Assembly: GCA_014607495.2 (NCBI GenBank) | Contig: CP053155.1 | Location: 14,446,001 to 14,510,000 of the forward strand | Reading direction: 5' to 3' | DNA from: Carposina sasakii | Taxonomy: Eukaryota > Arthropoda > Insecta > Lepidoptera > Carposinidae | DNA: 64,000 bases | Part shown: piece after piece, positions 44,901-51,890 of the stretch | Numbering within the stretch: the first letter of the stretch is position 1 | Layout: every line of letters starts with the position of its first letter | Position numbers and translations under genes: made by a program | The notes under the pieces: model-generated | What the model saw: the letters and a program-made list of their open reading frames with translations, nothing else | The model's database searches: none | Told to the model about the DNA's origin: nothing

Positions 44901-47815
44901 ATTGTCATCCGAACTGAACGTGCTCACCAAATTTCAGCCCAATCGGTTGAGGGCAAGTGCCTTAAAATTGAATTGTAAGATTTCACCCGAACAAACATAC
45001 ATTGCAAGTTAAATAAAAGCTTGTAATAAAAATAACGTAAAATATCAACTTGCCATCTAAGCTTAATCTTGGAGTTGTCTGTTTTATAAGTAATTCTCTC
45101 AAGTATGATTCTCTAAGAGTAGATACTCGTACCTAGCTCTCTAACTGACGAATTTTTATGTTGTCTTTCTCTCAAACTTACATATAATCACGCCTTTATC
45201 CCTTACGGGCAGAGCACCAAGGGCGATAGAACCACATGGTGCCACTACTGACCAATTTTGAGGGTATAGTTGATCGAAGTTCGGTTAGTAGTGACAGGTG
45301 GTCAGCCCATCGCCTACAAAACACCAAGACCCTCTTGTCCCTCTACTGACTTGTACAGTATGCCCGGGAAGAGAAGCAGTTGTAGTATTATACGTTTTTT
45401 TTTCACTCCCAAAGCAGCATAGAAGAAACTTGATCAAGATAAAGACAGCATCAACAGAAGTCGAACTAAAGGCTAACCTTCAAATATAAAATATCCTACT
45501 ATTGTAAAAATCGGCCTTAATAGAAATAGTGGGTGGTGGGCTAGAAACCTACTACCAGTAATGATGGGTTTGTTAATATATCTGTTACAAAAATGATTCA
45601 TTTTGTGTAAAAAATCAATACTCGTGTACTTATAAAATTTAAATTGAGCAAATAGACGTTTAAGAAGTTTATTGTAATATCACTGGGGCACTCTATGTAT
45701 CAGCCGCGTGGTGCCGGAAGAGTAGAGTTTGCCTCATGCCTGCCCGTGGGAATCGTAGAAGGCGATTAAAGGTTTCCGGGGGTGGGCAGAAGCGCCTCTC
45801 GTGCTGACAACATAGTCCAAAAATCAGACTGCGGTCACCAACCCGCATGCCCAGCGTGGTGACTATGGGCAAAAACCCTCGCAGTAGCATTGTGCCGTGC
45901 CCTGGGGGAGGCCTACGTCTAGCAGTGGACTGAAATAGGATGAAGATGAAAACTTAATTTTTAGGCATTAAGCAATAAACTTAGCAGGAATGATATCTTT
46001 AGGGACATCTCATTTTATATCATCTACATATAGGATAGGAAATCTTTTAGAGTCTTACATTAAATGCCGTTATAGGGTCCGTATATATTTAACGGAAAAG
46101 CATCGCAGGAAAATCAGGAAATGTCATCAGTCACTTCAGCCAAAAAACTATCTATCACTCTCAGATATATACGGGAACCATGTCCAATTCAAAATGAGGT
46201 GTACTGGCTAATCTAGGTATAAAAAGGCCCAAAAACCTATTCCGTGACATCTATGTCACAAGTTGGCCTCCATAGGTCAACGATCCACAACTTAATTATC
46301 AGATTTATACCTACGCAACACTTCGTAAGTACAAAACCTCTATTGCTACAGAATAAAGTATAGATTTGAGCTCGAAACGCGTATAACTAAGTTTACGTGG
46401 GTGTGCGATAAAAAGTTGTAAACTGGCACGATGCGAAGTAGAACTAGGGGAGTGTTAATCCCCATTAAAGTTATCAGAAACGCCCATTGGAACAAACTAA
46501 CTCGAACGCTTCCCGTATGTGTTTTTGTACTTTTATCCGCGTAAAGCTTCTAAGTTACAAACAAGAGTAGAATTTATTTAAACCCGACTGATTAGTAAAC
46601 CGATAATTAAATCTCCAGTCGGGGCTTCACTAGAATACATCAGCTTCATCTTCTATGCATGTCGTAAGAGTCGACTAAGAAGCTCAGGGAAGCCGGGCGC
46701 TCCCTCAAGCGATGAGCTAGGATCTCGTTCGTGACCCTGCACTCCATTATGGAGACACCGCGTGTATATGTACATATGTATGTAAATGTCTATTACATAT
46801 ATGTACTGCGTCTGATATGGCAACCACATTATTGACACAAGCCTATTTATTTCATTCATTGCATTTTATGTCATTCAAATCGACTAATCAACTGTACATT
46901 TTCACGGCGAAAAAAGCATGTCTGTGTGTGTAGGTATAGGCCGTAAACAGTAACTCAATGTGTGTGATAAAAGGCCGAGGTGGCACTACCTATCATGGCC
47001 CTTCGTAGCGATATACATAGTACCAAAGTTTTCGTAATACATAGTATTCTATAAGGTCAAAGTGTTTAACTATAATGAAGAAAATTGTACAGAACCGGAA
47101 AATGTTGCAAGCCTAAAAATTAAGAATTACGAGTATGAAACCTTTCATTGTTGTCGCATCCGCCGAAATAACGGGAAACAATGGGCATACCAATATACTG
47201 GGGTTATTTATTCCACCAGCGTTTTTTAATAAGGGCCGATTTTTCAAATGCTCAAAAAATCTGTCTGAAAGAGAGAAGAAGTGTAGGCTGTTTTTATCGT
47301 GATCAAATTTTAGCGAATAACAGCATAAGTTTGATATCTGACCATTAAAAAATCCTAACTTCTAGTCCTTACTTACAGGTCAGCTATGCGGATTTGGATA
47401 AACTTTGGTGTACCGGTAGAAGTATCCAAGGAAGGCTATTTTATCCTAAAAATCAAAACCTATTTTTTCTGAACTCTTCATCCCTACCTACCCCTAAGTA
47501 GAAGTAAGAGTAGAAGAAAAGCAGAAGGTAAGGTAGAAGTAAGAAGTAGTAAAGTACCTGTCATGCTGTATAAGCGCTATAGAACTGGCCACGAGATCCT
47601 CAAACTGCTTCTCACTGGCCGAGCTGCCTTGCCTCTTGTGATGATGAGGGGTGCTGGCCACCGAGGAGACAGGGGTCATGGACTTCTGAGCCTCATTGTC
47701 CAGGGTCTTGGCTGCTAGGTTCCCACTGGATCTGCTGCCGAACAGCTTCCACGTCACCCCTGATGATGGAGTCTCGTGCTTGGAGCTGGAGTTGCTTTTC
47801 CATGGAAACACTCCT
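32761..47815 (-). CDS. TBC1D12/14: TBC1D12/TBC1D14-type Rab GTPase-activating protein, C-terminal part (six exons)
   Basis: Joined coding sequence of six exons, about 1,615 nt (about 537 codons), open throughout with matching phases: 258, 207, 622, 129, 193 and 206 nt. The order of domains matches vertebrate TBC1D12 and TBC1D14: a linker with SNLPAK, a basic/acidic helical stretch, ILPDWNN, then the TBC domain from [15 protein letters not shown] onward. The dual finger is intact: Arg in LDIARTFP and Gln in GYVQGMSF. These proteins act on membrane traffic; mammalian TBC1D14 is linked to RAB11 recycling endosomes and autophagy. A lineage-specific insertion of about 90 residues, charged and Lys/Asp/Glu-rich, interrupts the TBC domain after [12 protein letters not shown]. 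The 5' exons were not found; the first exon seen begins with a split codon after a splice acceptor, so the true start lies upstream. Which paralogue ancestor it represents cannot be settled here. Confidence 0.93.
33179..33330 (-). repeat. RTE-type 3' tail inside a TBC-gene intron
   Basis: Reversed, decayed form of the tail block: TCATTCATTCATTTTCAGCC, GCCTCCCCCAACAACCTCCA. Sits in the intron 32967-33494. Confidence 0.65.
33335..33535 (-). repeat. Tandem array of an exon end with its splice donor (four units, 47-49 bp)
   Basis: Units start near 33341, 33390, 33439 and 33486 on the plus strand. On the minus strand each reads GACAC(G/C)TT(T/C)CTGTTTAGA, then (A/G)(C/G)C(G)(C/T)TTTG and GTACG(C/T)ATTA. 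The rightmost unit is the real exon end (33495-33535); the other three lie in the intron just after its donor. Confidence 0.9.
33495..33687 (-). CDS. TBC1D12/14: TBC gene, exon with LYLLEWLYT and CRVWD motifs
   Basis: Acceptor TTTGCCCACAG before CGTCTTTGG, donor G-GTACGC at 33494-33489. Starts at a codon boundary and leaves one base. Reads [39 protein letters not shown] and [11 protein letters not shown], aligning with vertebrate [20 protein letters not shown], CRVWD and EFLFRTGLG. GC-rich compared with its introns. The three neighbouring copies of its end each bring another GT donor, but reading on meets TAG four codons past the real donor. Confidence 0.94.
33856..33915 (-). repeat. RTE-type 3' tail fragment in intron
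   Basis: CATCATTTCAGCCCTGGGAAG, then CCACTACTGGACATAGG and CCCCCAACAACCTCCA (reversed form of the YVQQWTS tail). Confidence 0.7.
34330..34458 (-). CDS. TBC1D12/14: TBC gene, exon with [12 protein letters not shown]
   Basis: 129 nt, 43 codons, phase 0 at both ends. Acceptor TTTTCCAG, donor CAG-GTTATA (weak). Reads [19 protein letters not shown] then [16 protein letters not shown]. It immediately follows GYVQ, so the catalytic Gln finger and GMSF are joined across the splice. Confidence 0.94.
34690..34845 (+). repeat. Second type of RTE-like 3' tail, copy 2
   Basis: Matches 26339-26490 (GTGAAATTCTAGAGAAAG, AGAATATCATGAAAGTAGATG, GGAGATCCGTGATCT) and ends in TATGTATGTATG. In the intron between 34458 and 36126. 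Confidence 0.65.
34939..35774. mobile_element. Long-TIR element with TTTCATGAAA palindromes
   Basis: Ends are near-inverse: TATATATGTCGTGGCCATAT at 34939-34960 and its complement at 35754-35774. Similarity continues inward about 75 bp through repeated ATTTCATGAAATGGTCG units, three per arm. Further single units and ATATCGAGAAACGATTTTTAATC lie inside the right half. The core (35230-35320) is GC-rich with CGCTCGCTCCGCTCGCTCGG. No transposase frame. It lies in a TBC-gene intron. Class unresolved. Confidence 0.75.
35330..35353. repeat. Short (CCTAA)n tract, telomere-like
   Basis: Four successive CCTAA-type units (CTAACCTAACCTAACCTAAC). (TTAGG)n is the usual insect telomere repeat. Here it is internal to the long-TIR element, so it may be chance or part of that element. 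Confidence 0.6.
36126..36747 (-). CDS. TBC1D12/14: TBC gene, large exon with TBC-domain start and Arg finger
   Basis: 622 nt. Acceptor ATGAATTACAG before AAAG; the first A completes an Ala codon begun in the upstream exon. Donor CAG-GTAAG. Reads [40 protein letters not shown], then about 90 charged residues ([20 protein letters not shown] and on), then [37 protein letters not shown] and GYVQ. The Arg of LDIART is the catalytic finger. An ATG 11 bases upstream of the exon start is intronic, not the start. Confidence 0.94.
37468..37560 (-). repeat. Dispersed repeat S2 copy in intron
   Basis: CAGCTGCATGTCCTTCCGTGC and GAACTCGGGCATTCTCTCAG, reversed relative to the copy at 1795. Confidence 0.6.
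37643..37849 (-). CDS. TBC1D12/14: TBC gene, linker exon SNLPAK...ILPDWNN
   Basis: 207 nt. Acceptor CATTCCAG, donor GC-GTGAGT. Reads (R)[68 protein letters not shown]. This is the highly helical Arg/Ala/Glu-rich region before the TBC domain, comparable to RPANLPAKTVEE...EILPNWE in vertebrate TBC1D14. Much GC-richer than its surroundings. Its first base completes an Arg codon from the exon 9.7 kb upstream. Confidence 0.93.
37957..38068. mobile_element. Foldback MITE (GTGGGGTAAGCACGAACC family), copy 3
   Basis: GGCAAGCACGAACCTATCG at the left, AGTTCGTGCTTGCCCCAC at the right, with TCAAACTGTCAAAA inside. In intron 37850-47557. Confidence 0.75.
38069..39654. other. Intronic DNA of the TBC gene, nothing specific seen
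   Basis: AT-rich. The 113-codon frame at 38996-39337 (minus) has no recognisable domain. No exon was supported. Confidence 0.45.
39655..40005 (-). repeat. Retroposon tail S3 interrupted by a MITE
   Basis: Two halves of the S3 repeat: CCACTGCTGGACGTAGGCCT to CAGTCACCACGCTAGGCAG, and GGGTTGGTGACCGCAGTGTG to GGGAGGCGCTGCTGC. An unbroken copy is at 43728-43910. The break at about 39752-39908 holds the inverted repeat described next. Confidence 0.75.
39764..39889. mobile_element. MITE nested in the S3 repeat
   Basis: GCAAAGCGATAGCGAAAATT and on (26 bp) at the left is repeated inverted at the right with one mismatch (AATTTTCGCCATCGCTTTGC). The outer boundaries may extend to about 39752 and 39908. 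Confidence 0.75.
40378..40677 (-). mobile_element. Non-autonomous Helitron, copy 3 (300 bp)
   Basis: Minus strand A-TCTATACATATAATAAA ... GGGCGTCCACTAG-T. Internal landmarks as in copy 1. In a TBC-gene intron. Confidence 0.85.
40678..42077. other. Intronic DNA with a possible hAT terminus
   Basis: CAGTGGTTACCAAAGTGG at 41130-41147, with ACCCCCAAGGGTCCACTGG soon after, resembles a hAT element end. No partner end was found. Otherwise no feature seen. Confidence 0.4.
42078..42152 (-). mobile_element. SINE-like retroposon S1, short copy
   Basis: CATACATATAATCACGCC, then CCCTTACGGGGCAGGCAGAG and AACCACATGATGCC. Reversed form of 27718-27800. Confidence 0.65.
42578..43552 (-). mobile_element. Helitron with internal tandem array (975 bp)
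   Basis: Minus strand A-TCTACACTAATATTATAAAGAGG at the 5' end and GGGCGTCCACTAG-T at the 3' end. The 3' third matches the other Helitron copies. The 5' start is a different sequence from theirs. Between them lie six units of a tandem repeat. No Rep/helicase frame, so non-autonomous. Sits in the 9.7 kb intron of the TBC gene. Confidence 0.85.
42772..43425. repeat. Tandem array, about 127 bp period, inside the Helitron
   Basis: CCCTTCCCGTGGGAATTTCG recurs at 42772, 42882, 43008, 43136, 43263 and 43391 (spacing 110, 126, 128, 127, 128). Units also share GAATTCCCGTTTGTCCCC and GCTTCATATGTATAGCGG. Divergence between units is clear, so this is not a recent expansion. Confidence 0.93.
43728..43910 (-). 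repeat. Retroposon tail S3, unbroken copy
   Basis: ATCATCATCTTCATCTTCAG, AGTCCACTGCTGGACGTAAG, GGGCACGCCACAAGGCTACT and GGTTGGTGACCGCAGTGTG. ATGATG end like the RTE tails. Confidence 0.7.
43930..44542. mobile_element. 613 bp inverted-repeat element with 195 bp arms
   Basis: Arms 43930-44126 and 44346-44542 are nearly perfect complements (AAAATTTAGGTAAAAAAACC at the left, its inverse at the right). The loop of about 219 bp is non-coding with GTGCCCCGAGGTGGTATG. Target duplication not clear. In a TBC-gene intron. Confidence 0.88.
44600..45035. repeat. Dispersed-repeat segment, class unknown
   Basis: Contains two CCGCCAT(A/G)TTGGATT...TGACGTCACA blocks (about 44741-44770 and 44869-44890) and AAATTTCAGCCCAATCGGTT. 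AGTTAAATAAAAGCTTGTAA at its end resembles AAGCTTTTATTTAAAT in the neighbouring inverted-repeat element. Confidence 0.5.
45172..45425 (-). mobile_element. SINE-like retroposon S1, long copy (minus)
   Basis: Reversed counterpart of 51611-51890. Shares CTTGTCCCTCTACTGACTTG, ACTGTACAAGTC in complement, GGTGGTCAGCCCATCGCC and ATAGAACCACATGGTGCC. Ends CATATAATCACGCC at the 3' tail side. Confidence 0.75.
45706..45945 (+). repeat. Retroposon tail S3, longest copy
   Basis: GCCTGCCCGTGGGAATCGTA, GACTGCGGTCACCAACCCGC, AGCGTGGTGACTATGGGC, GGGGGAGGCCTACGTCTAGC and AGTGGACTGAAATAGGATG. Opposite orientation to the copies at 39.7 and 43.7 kb. Confidence 0.7.
45946..47557. other. Intronic DNA with an S2 repeat and a pyrimidine-rich tract
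   Basis: S2 copy at 46632-46760 (minus). At 47488-47557 a purine run on the plus strand (AGAAGTAAGAGTAGAAG) means the intron starts with a pyrimidine-rich simple repeat directly after the donor at 47557. Confidence 0.5.
47558..47815 (-). CDS. TBC1D12/14: TBC gene, upstream-most exon found
   Basis: 258 nt. Acceptor TCTTTCCAG before AGGAGTG; donor GACAG-GTACTT. The first base completes a split codon, then GGA GTG TTT. Reads [37 protein letters not shown], then [37 protein letters not shown](R). Ser-rich linker of low conservation. Placement in the gene rests on phase: it ends in AG and the next exon begins with A, giving Arg before PSNLPAK. GTG at 47811 is an internal codon, not a start. Confidence 0.85.
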
Positions 47816-48269
47816 CTGGAAAGAAAGAAATTGCCGTTTCAATACAAATGTATAGTAAAGCCAATTTTTTTATTTATTTTCTTAATTTTCCAGGCATGTG
47901 CTCTCGTGCATATCGTATGAGTGGAATAAGGAAGTAAGGGTGTTCTCTCAGGCGGAAAGCTAGCAACTTGTCACTGAGCCAGCCTTTAAATCTTCTGGCC
48001 TCACCCATCACTGGTGGGTTATAAATAATAACATTCTCAGATTATGGCGAAATTAGCTTTGGGGCCTTTTACGTGATCCTGTAGTTCTCGAGTTTCTAGG
48101 ATTAAGTTTGATTCGAGTATTATTTACATACATACATATAATCACGCCTTTATCCCACTAATTTATGAACCTCTAAAACCCAAGTAATAAAAAGCAAGGT
48201 GTAAGTAATGTGTTGGGTTTTAGAGGTTCATAATAGTTAGTGGTTTACTAATTTACTAATTTCTATAAT
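47816..48269. other. Intron or upstream DNA with S2 and S1 fragments
   Basis: S2 copy at 47885-47975 (minus) and a truncated S1 piece at 48123-48157. AACCTCTAAAACCCAAGTAA (48169-48188) and its inverse TTGGGTTTTAGAGGTTCATAA (48212-48232) form an imperfect hairpin. Confidence 0.5.
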
Positions 48270-48475
48270 CCTGAGGATGCCACGGTTGTTGGCGAAACAT
48301 ATGTAGATTATTTATCTAGTTTTTGATTTCGGAATAGTGCAATGTATCGTCTTGCATGCTAGGTGCTCGGGTCTGGTTTCTCGTGGCGATTGTAGTTAAT
48401 GCAAGTGCCTGTTTTCGCAGTTATGAGTTATCAGATCCGAGGGTCAGTGGAGGGTGCAGGGCCCGGTGGTGGGCG
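48270..48475 (+). repeat. 200 bp dispersed repeat D200, copy 2
   Basis: Counterpart of 27010-27206, ending GTCAGTGGAGGGTGCAGGGC. It continues into CCGGTGGTGGGCGCACCC with no hairpin. Confidence 0.7.
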
Positions 48476-48779
48476 CACCCATATGTATGTAGGTTATCAT
48501 CAGCCGAGCCCAGGCTTTACTGGTTTACCCAGGTAAATCCAGAACAGTGAAAAACCGGATCGAAGCCCGTAAATAAACAATAACATACGTCGATTGGTGG
48601 CTAACAATGCCAAATAGGTAACACGGCACACACATTTCACACAATGTATGAAACGCACTAATAATTCAGTTTCTTTTAGTTCACTAGACCGAACGAACGT
48701 CAGAATTTATTATGTAGTTGACTATAAGTAGACTAAAGCTAGAATTCTTAGTAGAAACTTTCCTTGGAGGGTATCTCGG

Positions 48780-48990
48780 GTCAGAGATAGAGAGAGTATT
48801 ACGTTGTTTAGAGCATTACACCCGTGCGAAGCCAGAGCGGATCCCTGGTTATACATACAAACCTTCCTCTAGAATCACTCTATCTATTAAAAAACAACCG
48901 CATCAAAATCCGTTACGTAGTTTTAAACATTTAAGCATACATAGAGACAGACAGACAGCGGGAACGACTTTGTTTTATAATATGTAGTGA
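48780..48990 (+). repeat. Retrotransposon 3'-tail fragment (CATACAAACCTTCCTCTAGA type)
   Basis: ACAAACCTTCCTCTAGAATC, CGCATCAAAATCCGTTACGT and GACTTTGTTTTATAATATGT. This resembles a very common non-LTR tail of Lepidoptera. No other copy in the window. Confidence 0.5.
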
Positions 48991-50861
48991 TGAAGATGTA
49001 TCTTGCAACGGTTGAGTGTGGACCACACCTCACTGTGTGGTTGAAGGTTGGTAACCTACACTTGCTCTAAATGCGTAATCCCGTGGAAATCCCAGATTTA
49101 ATTTTATCCACGCATAACTCGTGCCGTATGACAAGCAGAAAGAGATTTCGTATGATACCTATAGAGGTATTTTACAATTACTTCATTCAAGAAATCAGTC
49201 ATTGGCGCAAGGGGGCTAAGAGATGTCAAATCAGCTCAATTTTATGTATGAACGAACCAATAAATATTTTTTGAACCTAATTTACATAAGGAACTCAAGT
49301 TTTTGACGTGACCATTGTGATAAAGCAGGAAATGTTAAAAAACCACCATCGCACATACCGATCGACCTTCATGATGAATTTGTGCGCAGATAATTGTGTC
49401 GATCCAGCTTCACACATTTAAACCAACTGTCAGATCAGACATAACATCCAACATGCGCATTGATAAGAGGAAAAATTCGGTTAGTTGGAGCCAAGGTTGG
49501 ATCCAATTTGTGTCATAGATGATTTAAATAGTTTTTTGCACACTGCTGGCTTGGTTGGTTACTAAAAAGCTAGTTATCACACATCTAGCTCCCAACTGTG
49601 CCTAGGGTTTGCTACGAGTATGTCTGTGCAAACTAATGATCGATCATCGTACAGACCGATTTTTTTTCGCCAATGGAGGCCCACCTCCTCAGTGATTAGC
49701 CAACTACGCAAGAGCTATTATAGTGCACAAGTGTAATACTCGTAGGCTCCTCAAGTATCGGCAATAACGAAGTTCATGAGACAATAGAGTCGCTTTTCAA
49801 AATCCTTATATCCCACTAATTGGGCCAACCAGTTGGAGCCAACGCGTGCACGCGTTGGCCCATGGGGTCAGACAGGAATGTCACTGTAATTGGCACCGCA
49901 GTTGCTCTCAATCAGTACCGACAGTCGTGGGAGTGATAAGACGAGCAATTGGAGAATGAATGGTGCCATTCAGTTCGTTCATTTATGATTATGAAGATGT
50001 ATGGCGAAGAACTGCATAGGGATATTCTTCATTTATAGGTTATTGTCAATACTTCATTGTCCTGTGCTGAGATGGAGCTGCGTCTCCTTCCGTGCACGTC
50101 GTAATAGAACTCTGGGGCGTTCTGTCAAGCGAAGAGCGTTAGAAAAGATACGTTAGAAAATAAATATGCTTCTAGTTTTTGGTCGCTGGTCGGTCCAGTG
50201 ACACGCTCGCTTCGCTCTTCCTACTCTTGCGGAATCATACGTGATTTTTTTAATAGTTCTGCTTAATAATTAGTTTTAATAAAACTAAACCTTATTAAAT
50301 GGGTAAAGTGCTAGAAGCCAAATTATCTCCCTCCAAAACACATACTATTCAAAGTGCCCAGCGAGTTTGTAATACCACGTGTTATTTAATATTCCTGCGA
50401 CATTCATACTCGTTAGTAGTTAAAATTTGACATTGACTGCAACATTCATACTAATTACTTGTCCAGAAATAGTTGCTCAAATCATTATCTTGTTGACTAA
50501 ATACAATGTGCCAAACGACCACTAACAGACTGACATGACAAAAAGCATATTTATCTCATGATCTTAAAGTTTATACATCGGAATTCTCCCACGGCATAAA
50601 ACATGCATTATGGCTTATTTTACGATGTTTTTATTGCGATTCTTAAAACCGATGTTACATACCTACCAATGCACAAAAAACTGTATTTTTCATTTGTTAT
50701 TCGTGACTGGCTAATATTAAATTAACCTAACATCATTAATATTCGATGCGGTAAATATGATAAGAATAAGGATAAATTGATCTTGCTGCAGTAAAAATTA
50801 AAATATTCTTTGCCAGACATGATGCGTTAAATTCAAATACCTCGGTTAATGGCACATAATA
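48991..50861. other. DNA upstream of the TBC gene exons found; no gene recognised
   Basis: Holds an S2 fragment at 50080-50150 and a perfect palindrome at 49838-49859. No exon compatible with the TBC gene was identified. Confidence 0.45.
49838..49859. repeat. Perfect 22 bp palindrome
   Basis: GCCAACGCGTG joined without a spacer to its own complement. Preceded at 49824 by CCAACCAGTTGGAGCC, another short inverted word. Confidence 0.9.
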
Positions 50862-51121
50862 CAGGGTGTAACAGAAAGGGTATGTTAAGCGAAAAGCTAT
50901 GTAAATAGACCACTATAGAGATCCTATTTCCAAAATTTGAGACTCGAAATCACATTTTTATTTTTCAAGATTGTATGGACATTCCTGAGTTGTTTCGGAA
51001 TTCTTCATACTATCTGGAAAAATAAAAATGTGAATTTGAGTCTGAAATTTTGGAAATAGGTTCTCTATAGTGGGCTATTTACATAGCTTTTCGCTTAACA
51101 TACCCTTTTTGTTACACCCTG
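50862..51121. mobile_element. 260 bp foldback MITE with CAGGGTGTAAC ends, TA target
   Basis: TA-CAGGGTGTAACAGAAAGGG at the left and CCCTTTTTGTTACACCCTG-TA at the right. Arms run about 110 bp each, so nearly the whole element folds on itself, with a short unpaired centre near 50980-51010. The ends share CAGGGTG with the other TA-target MITE family, but the bodies are unrelated. Confidence 0.9.
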
Positions 51122-51466
51122 TATAACAATGATTTTATTTCTTTTCATACAGCTAGTCTCTCCCCTTAAATGAACTTAAACGTTCGTACGTAGGTAACGT
51201 AGGTAGGTAGGTACCTACTCGTAAATAATTCTATGCCTAAACCAATATCTAAACAAGAAATACAAATAGCATCGACAAATAGAGACGTCCTTGGGTGTAT
51301 TACGCCGCATTGAAGCATATATTAAGAACCGTCTGTATAGGCTACAATACAATATTAATTTATTGCTCTGAATATAACCAAATGACATCAAAGGAAATGT
51401 AATTATCTGACGCTGTGTGATCTCCTTTATGATGCTGCAGTTCTGGCTACCACATTTTAGGAATAA

Positions 51467-51545
51467 TATTAAGAAATGAAAAAAAAATTCAACTGAGTGA
51501 GACTTGAACTCACGACCTTTAGCATACCGTGCTTCGCTCTCTTTA
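51467..51545 (-). mobile_element. tRNA-headed SINE, minus copy
   Basis: On the minus strand: GCTAAAGGTCGTGAGTTCAAG then TCTCACTCAG, a B-box-like tRNA arm, followed by GAATTTTTTTTCATTTCTTA. It matches the SINE at 63346-63450. Not a functional tRNA gene: the acceptor end does not pair. Confidence 0.7.
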
Positions 51546-51610
51546 TTTTATTTATGCATTTTAGGAACACAAGCCGTGTGTATATTATGTATATATGTAT
51601 GTGTGTGTGT

Positions 51611-51890
51611 TCTTCTATGCTGCTCTGGGAGTTTAAAAAAAATCGTTTAATACTACAGCTACTTCTCATCCCGGGCATACTGTACAAGTCAGTAGAGGGA
51701 TAAGAGGGTCTTGGTGTTTTGTAGGCGATGGGCTGACCACCTGTCACTACTAACCGAACTTGTACATCTCAACTTAACCTTTAAAATTGGTCAGAAGTGG
51801 CACCATGTGGTCCTATCGGCCCTTGGTGCTCTGCCTACCCCGTAAGGTTATTAAAAGCGTGATTAATGTTTGCATGTATGTGTATGAAAA
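51611..51890 (+). mobile_element. SINE-like retroposon S1, long copy (plus)
   Basis: CTTCTATGCTGCTCTGGGAG, TCATCCCGGGCATACTGTAC, GAGGGTCTTGGTGTTTTGTA, GAAGTGGCACCATGTGGTCC and GTGCTCTGCCTACCCCGTAA, ending in GCGTGATTAATGTTTGCATG and a TATG-rich tail. Reverse copy at 45172-45425. Confidence 0.75.

Noticed and set aside
47696..47920. 74-codon frame, plus strand
   Set aside because: Antisense of the TBC exon at 47558-47815.
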